Shown here in pieces: positions 1-6,422 of a DNA stretch of 9,976 bases. A program made the translations under genes and the position numbers. Numbering within the stretch: position 1 is the first letter of the stretch; each line of letters begins with the position of its first letter. The DNA lies in NCBI GenBank assembly GCA_002308915.1, contig DBWI01000036.1, forward strand, positions 1 through 9,976, written 5' to 3'. The DNA is from Christensenella sp. UBA1242. GTDB taxonomy: Bacteria; Bacillota; Clostridia; Christensenellales; UBA1242. Under the pieces are notes generated by a model. It saw only the letters and a program-made list of their open reading frames with translations. It searched no databases and was not told the origin of the DNA.

Positions 1-549
1 TAATTTTATTTCTTTATTTTTTTGTGTTATTTTTTCATATTTCAAATTACATTTATATGCAATATTATTTGTGTAATAATATGAATTAAATTCCCCATCA
101 TCAAATAACCGTGTGTTCTTTAGTTTTGTTTCAAAAACAACTATTGTCCCAAACTCAATTTTCTCTCCATCTGCAACAGTTAGACTGATGTTATGGTTTT
201 GACTTTTGGTGTTTATCTTGACAGTGTCAAGAACATAACTTGTGTAACCTTCACCTTGATAGATTGCAGAAACTCTTGCATTAACAACAACACTCTCATC
301 ATAAACTCTGCCTTCAAAAGTCCAAACTCCAACAAAGTAATATCCAAGACCAAAAATAAAAGCACAAAAGAGTGCAATAAATCTTTTGGCATGTTTCCCC
401 TTTATGCAAAGATAAGCAACAACAGCCAAAATTCCAAAACTCAAAAAGATGTGAAAAATTGACAATGAAAAAATTTGTCTTGACAACACAAGTGCCAAGA
501 CAAACATAACTGCACAATAAAATATGGGTCTAAAATTTAACTTTTTCAT
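1..549 (-). CDS. comEC: ComEC/Rec2-like DNA-uptake channel, N-terminal part (cut by window edge)
   Basis: Reading the minus strand from an ATG at 549 gives 183 codons without a stop, running off position 1. The first 80 residues are strongly hydrophobic, with predicted membrane segments near residues 8-22, 25-49 and 57-77. A soluble stretch follows (about 88-170), ending in 'FNSYYYTNNIAYKC'. Three N-terminal helices followed by a small beta-rich domain with a '(F)xYYxxNxIY'-type ending match the DUF4131 region at the start of ComEC/Rec2, the inner-membrane channel that takes up single-stranded DNA in natural transformation. The competence core and the C-terminal metallo-beta-lactamase-like domain would lie outside the window. 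A weak GAAGA precedes the ATG and a good promoter lies at 574-602. Another membrane protein with the same N-terminal domain cannot be excluded because the diagnostic core is missing. Confidence 0.72.
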   Translation of the reverse strand, partial: MKKLNFRPIFYCAVMFVLALVLSRQIFSLSIFHIFLSFGILAVVAYLCIKGKHAKRFIALFCAFIFGLGYYFVGVWTFEGRVYDESVVVNARVSAIYQGEGYTSYVLDTVKINTKSQNHNISLTVADGEKIEFGTIVVFETKLKNTRLFDDGEFNSYYYTNNIAYKCNLKYEKITQKNKEIKL

Positions 550-573
550 CTGTCTTCATTTGCAACAACAAAT

Positions 574-602
574 ATTTTATCATAAAAATAATTCAAGTTC
601 AA
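574..602 (-). promoter_or_regulatory. Predicted sigma-A promoter of the comEC-like gene
   Basis: On the minus strand TTGAAC (602-597) and TAAAAT (579-574) are separated by exactly 17 bases. The implied start of transcription is near 567, about 18 bases before the ATG at 549. The comEC-like gene therefore probably has its own promoter rather than depending on glnS read-through. Confidence 0.5.
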
Positions 603-625
603 ATCTAGTCTTCTTACTAAATAAT

Positions 626-727
626 AAAAAATAAACTCAAGAACAAGGCTCGGCGGGTATGTTCACGCAGGAGTTGTATTTTCTAAAAAATAATTCAAAA
701 TTGCCGTAAGTTCGAGGCTCGGCAAGT
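626..727. repeat. Two degenerate direct copies of the repeat's left end
   Basis: The run AAAAAATAA followed by a TCAA-containing stretch and then AGGCTCGGC occurs twice in the same order. It is seen at 626-654 (AGGCTCGGC at 646-654) and again at 685-723 (AGGCTCGGC at 715-723). The first copy lacks roughly ten internal bases and is followed by an unrelated GC-rich tail (655-672). It looks like a truncated second copy of the element's end placed beside the complete one. Confidence 0.45.
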
Positions 728-816
728 CACCGCACGCACGAGCGTAGTCACCTACGTGACTGTGTGCGGTGGCTTGACAGCAAACGAAGAAATTACGAGA
801 AATTTTGAATTATTTT
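687..816. repeat. GC-rich element with terminal inverted repeats and nested hairpins (MITE-like or dispersed repeat)
   Basis: A 16-bp perfect inverted repeat (687-702 with 801-816) encloses a second short pairing (CGTAA 705-709 with TTACG 793-797) and then a 13-bp stem (723-735 with 764-776, one G-T pair). The tip can fold in two ways (743-747 with 752-756, or 746-751 with 756-761). The interior is clearly richer in G and C than anything around it. No protein is encoded. The arrangement resembles a miniature inverted-repeat element or a dispersed intergenic repeat; a long structured terminator after glnS is the alternative. The structure is seen directly, but mobility is inferred. The right arm runs into the last codons of glnS. 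Confidence 0.6.
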
Positions 817-2471
817 ACTTTTTTGGTGTCTTTGAGAGTAATAGTCCTGTTGAATACCATCTTGTCGTTTGTGGTGTCTTTGTCTAAGCAGAAATATCCA
901 TTACGGATAAATTGATATCTGTCATCAAAGTTGAATTCAACATCATCTTCAACATAAGCATTGTCTAGAACAACTAATGAATTTGGATTAATTTTGAAAT
1001 TGTCTGTTGCGTGTTCTTGACCTTCAACTTCTTCTTGACTTTCTTCATCAACAAGGTTGTCAAAAAGTCTAACTTCAACTTTCTTTGCATGATTTGGGTT
1101 AACCCAATGGATTGTTCCCTTTACTTTCTTTTGACAATCACTGCCAGATTTTGTACCTTCTTCGTATTCAGCATAAACTGTTGTTACATTTCCATTTTCG
1201 TCTTGGTCAAAACCAGTACACTTAACAATGTATGCACCTTTTAACCTAACTTCTGCGCCAACATATAGTCTATAGAACTTTGGATTTGGTTCTGTGATAA
1301 AGTCTTCTCTTTCAATATAACTTTCTTTACCAAAATAATATGTTCTTTTTGTGGTTTCTTCTTTTTGTGGATAATCTTCAAGTTCAACTTCTTCTTCGTA
1401 TCCATCTTTCCAGTTTGTTAAAACAAGTTTGATTGGATTAAGAACTGCCATAACTCTTTTTGATACATTATTAAGTTCATCACGAATAAAGTGGTTCAAA
1501 AATTCTGGATCAATGAGTGAGTTGCTTTTTGAAATTCCAGCAGCAACAACAAAGTTTTTTAAGCTTTGTGGCAAAACTCCACGACGACGAAGTCCACGCA
1601 AGCTATAAAGTCTTGGGTCATCAAATCCCCAAACTTTTCCATCTTGAACAAGTTTTTTGATAAATCTCTTGCCAAGAATTGCCCCCTTAATATAAAGGTT
1701 TGCATATTCAACTTGGCGAGAGTGATTTTTTAGTCCACTGTTTTCTACTACCCAATTATAAAGTGGTCTGTGGTCTTCAAATTCTGGACCACAAATTGAG
1801 TGGCTGACACCTTCATAGCAGTCATCAAGTGGATGTGAAAAATCGTAAGTTGGATAGATGTTCCATTGTCTGCCAATTCTTTGATGATTGAGATATTGTA
1901 TTCTGTAAATTACAGGGTCACGCATATTCATGTTTGGACTTGCCATATCAATCTTTGCTCTAAGACATCTTGAACCAGCTTCAAACTCACCATTTTTCAT
2001 TCTTTCAAAAAGGTCAAGGTTTTCTTCAACCGACCTGTCACGATATGGGCTATTCTTCCCTGGTTCTGTTAATGTTCCACGATATTCTGTTACTTCATCT
2101 GGTGAAAGGTCACAAACATATGCTTTGCCTTCTTTGATGAGTTTGAGTGCAACTTCGTAATTCATTTGGAAATATTCTGTTGCATAGTGAATTTCATGCC
2201 AATCATAACCAAGCCAGTGAACATCATCTTGAATTGAATCAACAAACTCTTGGCTTTCTTTTTGTGGATTTGTGTCATCATATCTAAGATTGCAAACTCC
2301 ACCATATTTTTCGGCAAGGCCATAGTTAAGGACAATGTTTCTTACGTGTCCAATATGCAAATATCCACTTGGTTCTGGTGGATGACGAGTTTGAACATGG
2401 TCGCATCTGCCCTCTTTGATATCGTTGTTTATAATGTCTTCAATAAAATTTGTTGCTTCAATAGTTTCCAT
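810..2471 (-). CDS. glnS: Glutaminyl-tRNA synthetase (GlnRS)
   Basis: This class I synthetase charges tRNA-Gln with glutamine in the cytoplasm. At 553 residues it matches the length of the E. coli enzyme. The HIGH motif is at residues 39-42 in the context 'PPEPSGYLHIGH', with the GlnRS-type 'LRYDDTNP' at 62-69 and 'SHSICGPEFED' near 223-233; the last retains the Cys (227) that in E. coli GlnRS helps select glutamine. The KMSKS-equivalent loop reads ILGKR (265-269). 'DDPRL..LRGLRRRG' follows, and the C-terminal half is the double beta-barrel anticodon-binding region ('KGTIHWVNPNHAKKVEVRLF', 'FNRTITLKDT' at the end). The start is supported by AGGAGA (2481-2476) five bases upstream and by a promoter at 2493-2521. 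The last codons and the stop lie in the arm of the repeat at 687-816. Non-discriminating GluRS is unlikely given the full GlnRS-type C-terminus. Confidence 0.96.
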   Translation of the reverse strand: METIEATNFIEDIINNDIKEGRCDHVQTRHPPEPSGYLHIGHVRNIVLNYGLAEKYGGVCNLRYDDTNPQKESQEFVDSIQDDVHWLGYDWHEIHYATEYFQMNYEVALKLIKEGKAYVCDLSPDEVTEYRGTLTEPGKNSPYRDRSVEENLDLFERMKNGEFEAGSRCLRAKIDMASPNMNMRDPVIYRIQYLNHQRIGRQWNIYPTYDFSHPLDDCYEGVSHSICGPEFEDHRPLYNWVVENSGLKNHSRQVEYANLYIKGAILGKRFIKKLVQDGKVWGFDDPRLYSLRGLRRRGVLPQSLKNFVVAAGISKSNSLIDPEFLNHFIRDELNNVSKRVMAVLNPIKLVLTNWKDGYEEEVELEDYPQKEETTKRTYYFGKESYIEREDFITEPNPKFYRLYVGAEVRLKGAYIVKCTGFDQDENGNVTTVYAEYEEGTKSGSDCQKKVKGTIHWVNPNHAKKVEVRLFDNLVDEESQEEVEGQEHATDNFKINPNSLVVLDNAYVEDDVEFNFDDRYQFIRNGYFCLDKDTTNDKMVFNRTITLKDTKKVK

Positions 2472-2492
2472 ATTTTCTCCTAAAACAAGACA

Positions 2493-2521
2493 AGTGTACC
2501 ACTTTTATTTTTTTCTTACAA
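2493..2521 (-). promoter_or_regulatory. Predicted sigma-A promoter of glnS
   Basis: TTGTAA (2521-2516) and TACACT (2498-2493) on the minus strand are 17 bases apart. The predicted transcription start is near 2486, leaving a leader of about 14 bases that contains the AGGAGA ribosome binding site. That leader is too short for a T-box or other riboswitch. Confidence 0.55.
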
Positions 2522-2567
2522 CTAAATATAAAATAAATATTTATTATATTTATTAAGCATTAAACAA

Positions 2568-2596
2568 TTTACACAAAAAATTGATTATGTTAAAAT
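2568..2596 (+). promoter_or_regulatory. Predicted sigma-A promoter of the zinc-ribbon membrane protein gene
   Basis: TTTACA (2568-2573) and TAAAAT (2591-2596) are separated by exactly 17 bases. Transcription would begin near 2603, just ahead of the start codon at 2611 (or 2620). It is divergent from the glnS promoter; the 46 bases between the two -35 boxes include a perfect 14-bp A/T palindrome at 2532-2545. Confidence 0.55.
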
Positions 2597-2610
2597 AATG
2601 ATAGAATTGG

Positions 2611-3189
2611 ATGAATTTTATGAAATCGAGCAAATACAAAAGCAACTTATTCTTTCTGATATGGGGAGGCGGTTTTGGAGGCATTCCCCTTGTTGTATTG
2701 CTGATTGAACTTTTGAATGAAGAAACGCAAACTTCAATATTGTCAAGCTTGCCATTTTTGATGATTTTTGTTGTTATTGGTATGAGTGCATTTTTCTTTG
2801 GTGTTTGGAATTTGATTATGGTTATTAAAATTCACTTTACCGACACAAAAGGAGAAATCACTGAAGCAGAGTATGTTGAAACTTTGGAAATACCAATGAA
2901 CAGAAAAGGCAACAATGCCCAATATACAATCAAATTTAAGTTCAAAAACAAAGCTGGTAAAGAAATACTACAAAAATCTATTGAAGAATTTACGCAAAGT
3001 CAAATCAAAAATATTAAACGCAAAAAAACATTTAAGATAAGAAGACTTTTTAACTTTGCAGTTATGGTCCCATATGATTGGGGTGATAATGATTCAAGTT
3101 CGGAATCTCAAAAATTATGTGATTATTGCGACTCTTATTATGAGGGTAAAAAATGCCCTTATTGTGGAGCAAAAAAAAATAAAAAATAA
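2611..3189 (+). CDS. Two-helix membrane protein with C-terminal zinc ribbon (DUF3592-like), function unknown
   Basis: A 192-residue protein with two hydrophobic segments (about 13-35 and 44-74) in a hairpin. A charged, beta-rich soluble region follows (about 78-155), then a C-terminal zinc ribbon with CxxC at 170-173 and CxxC at 182-185. The 'GEITEAEYVET...YTIKFKFKNKAGKE' stretch resembles the soluble part of DUF3592-type membrane proteins; the resemblance is by eye. A zinc ribbon on a small membrane protein suggests binding to a partner or a membrane-sensing role, but no reaction can be assigned. The start is uncertain: ATG at 2611 gives a leader of only about 8 bases, while the in-frame ATG at 2620 has GGATGA just upstream and fits the predicted transcript better. 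The gene is monocistronic, with its own promoter and the terminator at 3213-3246. Confidence 0.78.
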   Translation: MNFMKSSKYKSNLFFLIWGGGFGGIPLVVLLIELLNEETQTSILSSLPFLMIFVVIGMSAFFFGVWNLIMVIKIHFTDTKGEITEAEYVETLEIPMNRKGNNAQYTIKFKFKNKAGKEILQKSIEEFTQSQIKNIKRKKTFKIRRLFNFAVMVPYDWGDNDSSSESQKLCDYCDSYYEGKKCPYCGAKKNKK

Positions 3190-3212
3190 TAATTTGATAA
3201 ACTAATTAATAT

Positions 3213-3246
3213 AAAAAGAACACTAAATTTTTAGTGCTCTTTTTTT
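3213..3246. terminator. Bidirectional rho-independent terminator between convergent genes
   Basis: An imperfect stem (3213-3227 with 3230-3244, one A-C mismatch) is followed by a run of T on the plus strand (3238-3246). On the minus strand it is followed by TTCTTTTTAT. It sits between the stop of the plus-strand gene at 3189 and the end of the minus-strand lipoprotein gene at 3265, so it can end both transcripts. Confidence 0.75.
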
Positions 3247-3264
3247 GTTTTTGTAAGTTTAATT

Positions 3265-3951
3265 TTATTCAACAATACCAATCATAGCAGGTGTGATAGT
3301 TGACAAATATTGAATTTCATCAGTTGGTACACCCAAAACAAATGTCGCCTCTTTGTGATTGAATGTGGTACCATATTCAAAATTATAGTAAATTAAAACA
3401 TGGTATGGGTTGTTTAAAATTCTAAACATTTCATTATCTCTAACAAAATCATATTCTAGATATTCTGTTGTTTCAACCTTTTTGTCTGCCGGGAAATCTC
3501 TACCATTGATATCTTGTGTCATCTCGTAAACAAAACTACCTGGTTCTGAATAGGAACCATAAATGTCAGACCATTTATCTCCAAATGAACCTGTGTATGT
3601 TTCCCATTGATTGCCATTTAATCTAAGAACATGTCCTTCGTTGTTGTTATAGGTATACAAAAGTGTTCTTGTGTAATCATGACTATGATTTTTGTTGTCT
3701 GTATAAGAATATTCAACATAAATCACAGTTCTATTCTCTCCACAAAATGTTACATCTTTGCGAACAACTTTCCAGTTCTCTTCGTAATTGCTACCATCAA
3801 CGCCCCAAGTATAATTGAGTGTTGCTTTGTAAGCTTGGTCTGTTGGAATAACGGATAAATATCTATCCATATTTTTACATGCTGTCATAAAAATACCACA
3901 GGTAATTATCATAACAAACGATAAAATAATACTAAAAACTCTCTTTTTCAT
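3265..3951 (-). CDS. Secreted lipoprotein of unknown function
   Basis: A 228-residue protein starting 'MKKRVFSIIL', with a classical lipoprotein signal: two or three basic residues, a hydrophobic core, and the lipobox M-T-A-C with the lipidated Cys at residue 25. The mature part is rich in aromatic residues, Asn and acidic residues, without further membrane segments. It is expected to be anchored on the outer face of the cytoplasmic membrane. Conserved domains are not recognised; the body looks beta-rich. The open frame extends four codons upstream to a TTG at 3963. The ATG at 3951 is chosen because GGAGG (3961-3957) lies five bases before it and the longer start would place that site inside the gene. 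It has its own promoter (3994-4022) and ends at the shared terminator (3213-3246), so it is probably a single-gene unit downstream of tilS. Confidence 0.85.
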   Translation of the reverse strand: MKKRVFSIILSFVMIITCGIFMTACKNMDRYLSVIPTDQAYKATLNYTWGVDGSNYEENWKVVRKDVTFCGENRTVIYVEYSYTDNKNHSHDYTRTLLYTYNNNEGHVLRLNGNQWETYTGSFGDKWSDIYGSYSEPGSFVYEMTQDINGRDFPADKKVETTEYLEYDFVRDNEMFRILNNPYHVLIYYNFEYGTTFNHKEATFVLGVPTDEIQYLSTITPAMIGIVE

Positions 3952-3956
3952 TTTAT

Positions 3957-3961
3957 CCTCC
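3957..3961 (-). promoter_or_regulatory. Ribosome binding site that fixes the lipoprotein start
   Basis: GGAGG on the minus strand is spaced five bases from the ATG at 3951. It overlaps the would-be TTG start at 3963-3961, so the longer reading is rejected. Confidence 0.8.
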
Positions 3962-3993
3962 AATCGATTTGTGATTTCTAAGATGTATACTTT

Positions 3994-4022
3994 ATTATAA
4001 CATAAAATTTTTGTTTTGTATC
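3994..4022 (-). promoter_or_regulatory. Predicted extended -10 promoter of the lipoprotein gene
   Basis: On the minus strand a perfect TATAAT (3999-3994) is preceded by TG one base further upstream, making an extended -10. A weak -35, GATACA (4022-4017), lies 17 bases upstream. The leader of about 35 bases ends in the GGAGG site. No clear terminator is seen between the tilS stop and this promoter. Confidence 0.6.
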
Positions 4023-4056
4023 ATAATTTTTGGGTTTTTTCAAATCGCCAAGTTTT

Positions 4057-5385
4057 TTATTTCTCCACACTTATTCTGTATATTCTTTTTGTTTTGTCTG
4101 TCACCTTAACCTTATCGCTGATTTCCACGCCAACAATAACATAAACATTTTCACCTTTTGCAACAAGTGGCAAAAACTCGCGAAGTCTTGATGGTATCTT
4201 TTTGTCAATCAAATAACTCTTTAGTTTTTTTGTTCCGCCGCCAAACTTTTCAAAAACATCGCCATTTTTTCTTAGTCTAACTACTGCATCTTTGGGAACA
4301 AGGTCTGCGTCAAAATACAAAGCTCCGTCTTTGTTTATTTTGTCAACCTTTTTGATTGTAACCTTTCCAAAATTTGGTACAACAAATGTTCCTAGTTTGA
4401 ATTTTTCTTCAAATACAATTTCTTCTTTTTGTTTGTTGGTTAATGTGATAAAGTCATATTCTTTGTGAACACTGACTTTAAGTGGAAGTTCAATTCTTTT
4501 GCCATTTTCACTATTTTTAACAAAGTTTGAAATAAGTTCAATATGCTTGGATTCAATGTCTTTGTGGACTCCAATCATATTGAGTGCCCTATACACCATT
4601 CTGGCAACGATTGGTGCTGGATAAACAAAATAGTTAAGTGGAATTTTTACTTCTTTTTCACTAACAATAAACGCACTTGTTGGCACTTGAGAATTTATGT
4701 ATTCATCATCTTGGCTGGCAAGATTAGAAAAATTTAAAATTGCTTGAATTGCATTTGGCCAACGCTTGAGAATTGCTGGCAAAATCTCGTTGCGAATATA
4801 GTTGCGATTGTATTCATTTTCTTGATTTGTTTCATCTTCACGATATTCAATATCATTGTCGCAAACATATTGCCAAATTGCTTTTTCATTTGTTTCTAAC
4901 ATTGGACGAATAAAAATGTTATCACGCATCAAGCTCATACCTTTTAGTCCTGTTATTCCACTGCCACGCATTAGGTGCATAAGAACTGTTTCTGCTTGGT
5001 CGCTTTGGTGATGGGCAAGAGCAATTTTGTCAACAATTCTTTTTTGAACCATGCTCTCAAACACACCAAACCTGCCTTGTCTTGCAGCACTTTCTAGTGA
5101 CAATGATTTTTCTTTTGCAATAGTTGGAACATCAAGTCTAAATTTGTATGCTCTAATTCTATTCTTTCTGCAATAGTCCATAACAAACATTGCGTCCAGC
5201 GGACTGTTTTCCCTTATGCCATGGTCAATGGTGATAGCAACAACTTCAAAATTCATCTCTTTTGAAAGTTTGTTCAAATAGTGAAGTAGTGCCATACTAT
5301 CTTTGCCACCACTAACACCAATTCCAACCGTTTCGCCTTCTTTGATTAAATTATTTTGTTGAATTAATCTTTTGATATTATCCAT
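4057..5385 (-). CDS. tilS: tRNA(Ile)-lysidine synthase
   Basis: TilS attaches lysine to C34 of the CAU-anticodon tRNA-Ile, using ATP, so that it reads AUA instead of AUG. The 442-residue protein has the N-type ATP-pyrophosphatase loop SGGKDS at 25-30, 'IDHGIR' at 53-58, 'ESAARQGRF' near 98-106, 'AHHQSDQAET' at 124-133 and 'RGSGITGLKGM' at 140-150. These are the ordered catalytic motifs of TilS. The last 74 residues ('KLKSYLIDKKIPSRLREFLP', ending 'KVTDKTKRIYRI') are the TilS C-terminal tRNA-binding domain, which rules out the related TtcA. An upstream in-frame codon at 5433 would add 16 residues, but that segment covers the predicted promoter. The ATG at 5385 with AAAGGA (5399-5394) eight bases before it is preferred. 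Confidence 0.95.
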   Translation of the reverse strand: MDNIKRLIQQNNLIKEGETVGIGVSGGKDSMALLHYLNKLSKEMNFEVVAITIDHGIRENSPLDAMFVMDYCRKNRIRAYKFRLDVPTIAKEKSLSLESAARQGRFGVFESMVQKRIVDKIALAHHQSDQAETVLMHLMRGSGITGLKGMSLMRDNIFIRPMLETNEKAIWQYVCDNDIEYREDETNQENEYNRNYIRNEILPAILKRWPNAIQAILNFSNLASQDDEYINSQVPTSAFIVSEKEVKIPLNYFVYPAPIVARMVYRALNMIGVHKDIESKHIELISNFVKNSENGKRIELPLKVSVHKEYDFITLTNKQKEEIVFEEKFKLGTFVVPNFGKVTIKKVDKINKDGALYFDADLVPKDAVVRLRKNGDVFEKFGGGTKKLKSYLIDKKIPSRLREFLPLVAKGENVYVIVGVEISDKVKVTDKTKRIYRISVEK

Positions 5386-5393
5386 AACATTTT

Positions 5394-5399
5394 TCCTTT
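5394..5399 (-). promoter_or_regulatory. Ribosome binding site supporting the tilS start at 5385
   Basis: AAAGGA lies eight bases upstream of the ATG at 5385 on the minus strand. An ATG at 5390 is nearer but is out of frame with tilS. The longer in-frame reading from 5433 has no comparable site within it. Confidence 0.6.
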
Positions 5400-5404
5400 G
5401 ATTT

Positions 5405-5433
5405 ATTGTATAACAATTTGAGTGTAAAAACAA
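5405..5433 (-). promoter_or_regulatory. Possible sigma-A promoter of tilS
   Basis: TTGTTT (5433-5428) and TACAAT (5410-5405) on the minus strand are 17 bases apart. The implied transcription start falls at about 5399, right at the ribosome binding site. The leader would be very short, so the assignment is tentative. Confidence 0.38.
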
Positions 5434-5453
5434 AACAGAAATAAAAGAATTAT

Positions 5454-5476
5454 TACGAATTTTGTCGTATGATAAA
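5454..5476. promoter_or_regulatory. Short hairpin and conserved motif TTTGTCGTATRAYAAA between tilS and the SANT regulator
   Basis: TACGA (5454-5458) and TCGTA (5465-5469) form a 5-bp inverted repeat. On the minus strand a moderately T-rich stretch follows, so it could be a weak terminator of the regulator gene. The 16 bases 5461-5476 also match 6427-6442 in 14 positions; that second copy sits in the promoter of the gene at 6465. Both readings are tentative. The rest of 5434-5552 shows nothing else definite. Confidence 0.3.
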
Positions 5477-5552
5477 TTGTTTTGTTATTACAAAGACATT
5501 ATTGTATTTTTGAGTAAGCACTTTATATACTGAACATTTTTGTCTACTATTA

Positions 5553-6365
5553 TTATACATCTTGTTTTATATTTATAGCTTTTCCAAACTTGGCCAATAG
5601 TTCTGCATTTTTGCCACGAATAACTTTTAGCTCTTCTGTTAGTTTTTGATTGTTGTCTGCCATTACCTTAAAGTTCTTGCGCAAATCTTTGATTTCATTT
5701 TCTTTTTCTGTAAGCTCAACAAGTGCTTTTCGAAGCAAATTGTTTGCCTTTTCATTTTGCATTTTGAGTGTTTTGTCTGCTTCTTCACCTGCTTGCTTTT
5801 TTACTAACCTTACTAGACCAATAAAAAGACTGTTTATGTCGCTATCGCTCAAAATATTTTTTCTTTCCTTAAATTGAATGATATTGTTTGGAAGTTCTTT
5901 TTTTGATGCAATATCTATGCCGTTGGTTCTAAGTTCACTAATACATTCATCAAACAGTTGTTTGTCTTTTATCATTATTGTTCTAAACTTGTTTTGATAT
6001 CTCACCATTTGACTGACATTCTCTTTTGCTAGAACAAGACAAGCCTTGCGAACAGACATTCCTTGCGCTGTTAATTTGAGAACACTCATAACAAGAATTT
6101 TGCTTTCTTCTTTTGTAAACTCTTTTGGATAATTCTTTTGATGCAACTCTAAATTTATATTTAACCTTTTTGCTCGCTTTGGATTTTGTAGTAAGTTATC
6201 TAATTCCATATAGTAATAATTTCGAACACTATTTGGCATTCTCCCAGACTTTTTTGCATATCCTTCAAAAAGTTGAGTTAGATTTTCATTTTTCTTTTTC
6301 CCTAATTCAATAAACTCAAACAAATCCTTTACTTTGTCATCTTTCCACTTTGAATATTTTTTCAT
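5553..6365 (-). CDS. SANT/Myb-like (RsfA-type) DNA-binding regulator with C-terminal coiled coil
   Basis: A 270-residue protein. Residues 4-56 form a SANT/Myb-like helix bundle with Trp7, an acidic first helix, and 'GRMPNSVRNYYY' at the recognition helix, as in RsfA-family prespore regulators and related Firmicutes proteins. A second region (83-131, 'FTKEESKILVMSVLKLTAQG' then 'VRYQNKFR') looks like another trihelical repeat. Residues 190-258 are rich in Glu, Lys, Leu and Asn with heptad-like spacing, predicted as a coiled coil for dimerisation. A sequence-specific DNA-binding role is inferred from these features; the target is unknown. AAGGAG (6376-6371) lies five bases from the ATG, which fixes the start. 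The gene is divergent from 6465-7382, with an 11-bp inverted repeat between them that is a candidate autoregulatory operator. Confidence 0.85.
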   Translation of the reverse strand: MKKYSKWKDDKVKDLFEFIELGKKKNENLTQLFEGYAKKSGRMPNSVRNYYYMELDNLLQNPKRAKRLNINLELHQKNYPKEFTKEESKILVMSVLKLTAQGMSVRKACLVLAKENVSQMVRYQNKFRTIMIKDKQLFDECISELRTNGIDIASKKELPNNIIQFKERKNILSDSDINSLFIGLVRLVKKQAGEEADKTLKMQNEKANNLLRKALVELTEKENEIKDLRKNFKVMADNNQKLTEELKVIRGKNAELLAKFGKAINIKQDV

Positions 6366-6380
6366 AAAAACTCCTTACAC

Positions 6381-6422
6381 AAAATTTATTGCCAATTAAA
6401 AAAATATTAAACAATAAATTTT
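6381..6422. promoter_or_regulatory. Perfect 11-bp inverted repeat in divergent promoter region (candidate operator)
   Basis: AAAATTTATTG (6381-6391) is repeated in inverted form as CAATAAATTTT (6412-6422), with a 20-base A/T-rich spacer. The centre-to-centre distance is 31 bases, about three helical turns, so both half-sites face the same side of the DNA. It lies between the start codons of the SANT regulator and the gene at 6465. It is a reasonable binding site for the regulator or another dimer; function is inferred. Confidence 0.42.

Noticed and set aside
193..517. Plus-strand frame 193-462 and minus frame 314-517
   Set aside because: Both overlap the ComEC-like frame in other phases. The ComEC reading (1-549) has membrane helices, family resemblance and a promoter; these have none.
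641..780. tRNA or rRNA fragment in the GC-rich stretch (a GTTCGA string at 710-715 resembles a T-loop)
   Set aside because: No acceptor, D-arm or anticodon stem can be placed around it; the pairing seen is one long nested hairpin instead of a cloverleaf.
1011..2483. Plus-strand open frames opposite glnS (for example 1011-1244, 1930-2160, 2250-2483)
   Set aside because: They are antisense shadows of a strongly conserved synthetase and show no ribosome binding sites or family features.
2472..2610. T-box or other riboswitch before glnS
   Set aside because: The predicted glnS leader is only about 14 bases, and no specifier stem or T-box sequence is present. The A/T palindrome at 2532-2545 lies upstream of the promoter and may be chance.
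5386..5433. 16-residue N-terminal extension of TilS
   Set aside because: It covers the likely promoter and has no ribosome binding site. The TilS fold begins with the helix just before the SGGKDS loop, as obtained from the start at 5385.
5502..5530. Plus-strand promoter (TTGTAT with TATACT, 18-base spacing) downstream of the SANT gene
   Set aside because: It would only read into the antisense strand of the regulator gene, with no open frame after it; such matches are common in A/T-rich DNA.
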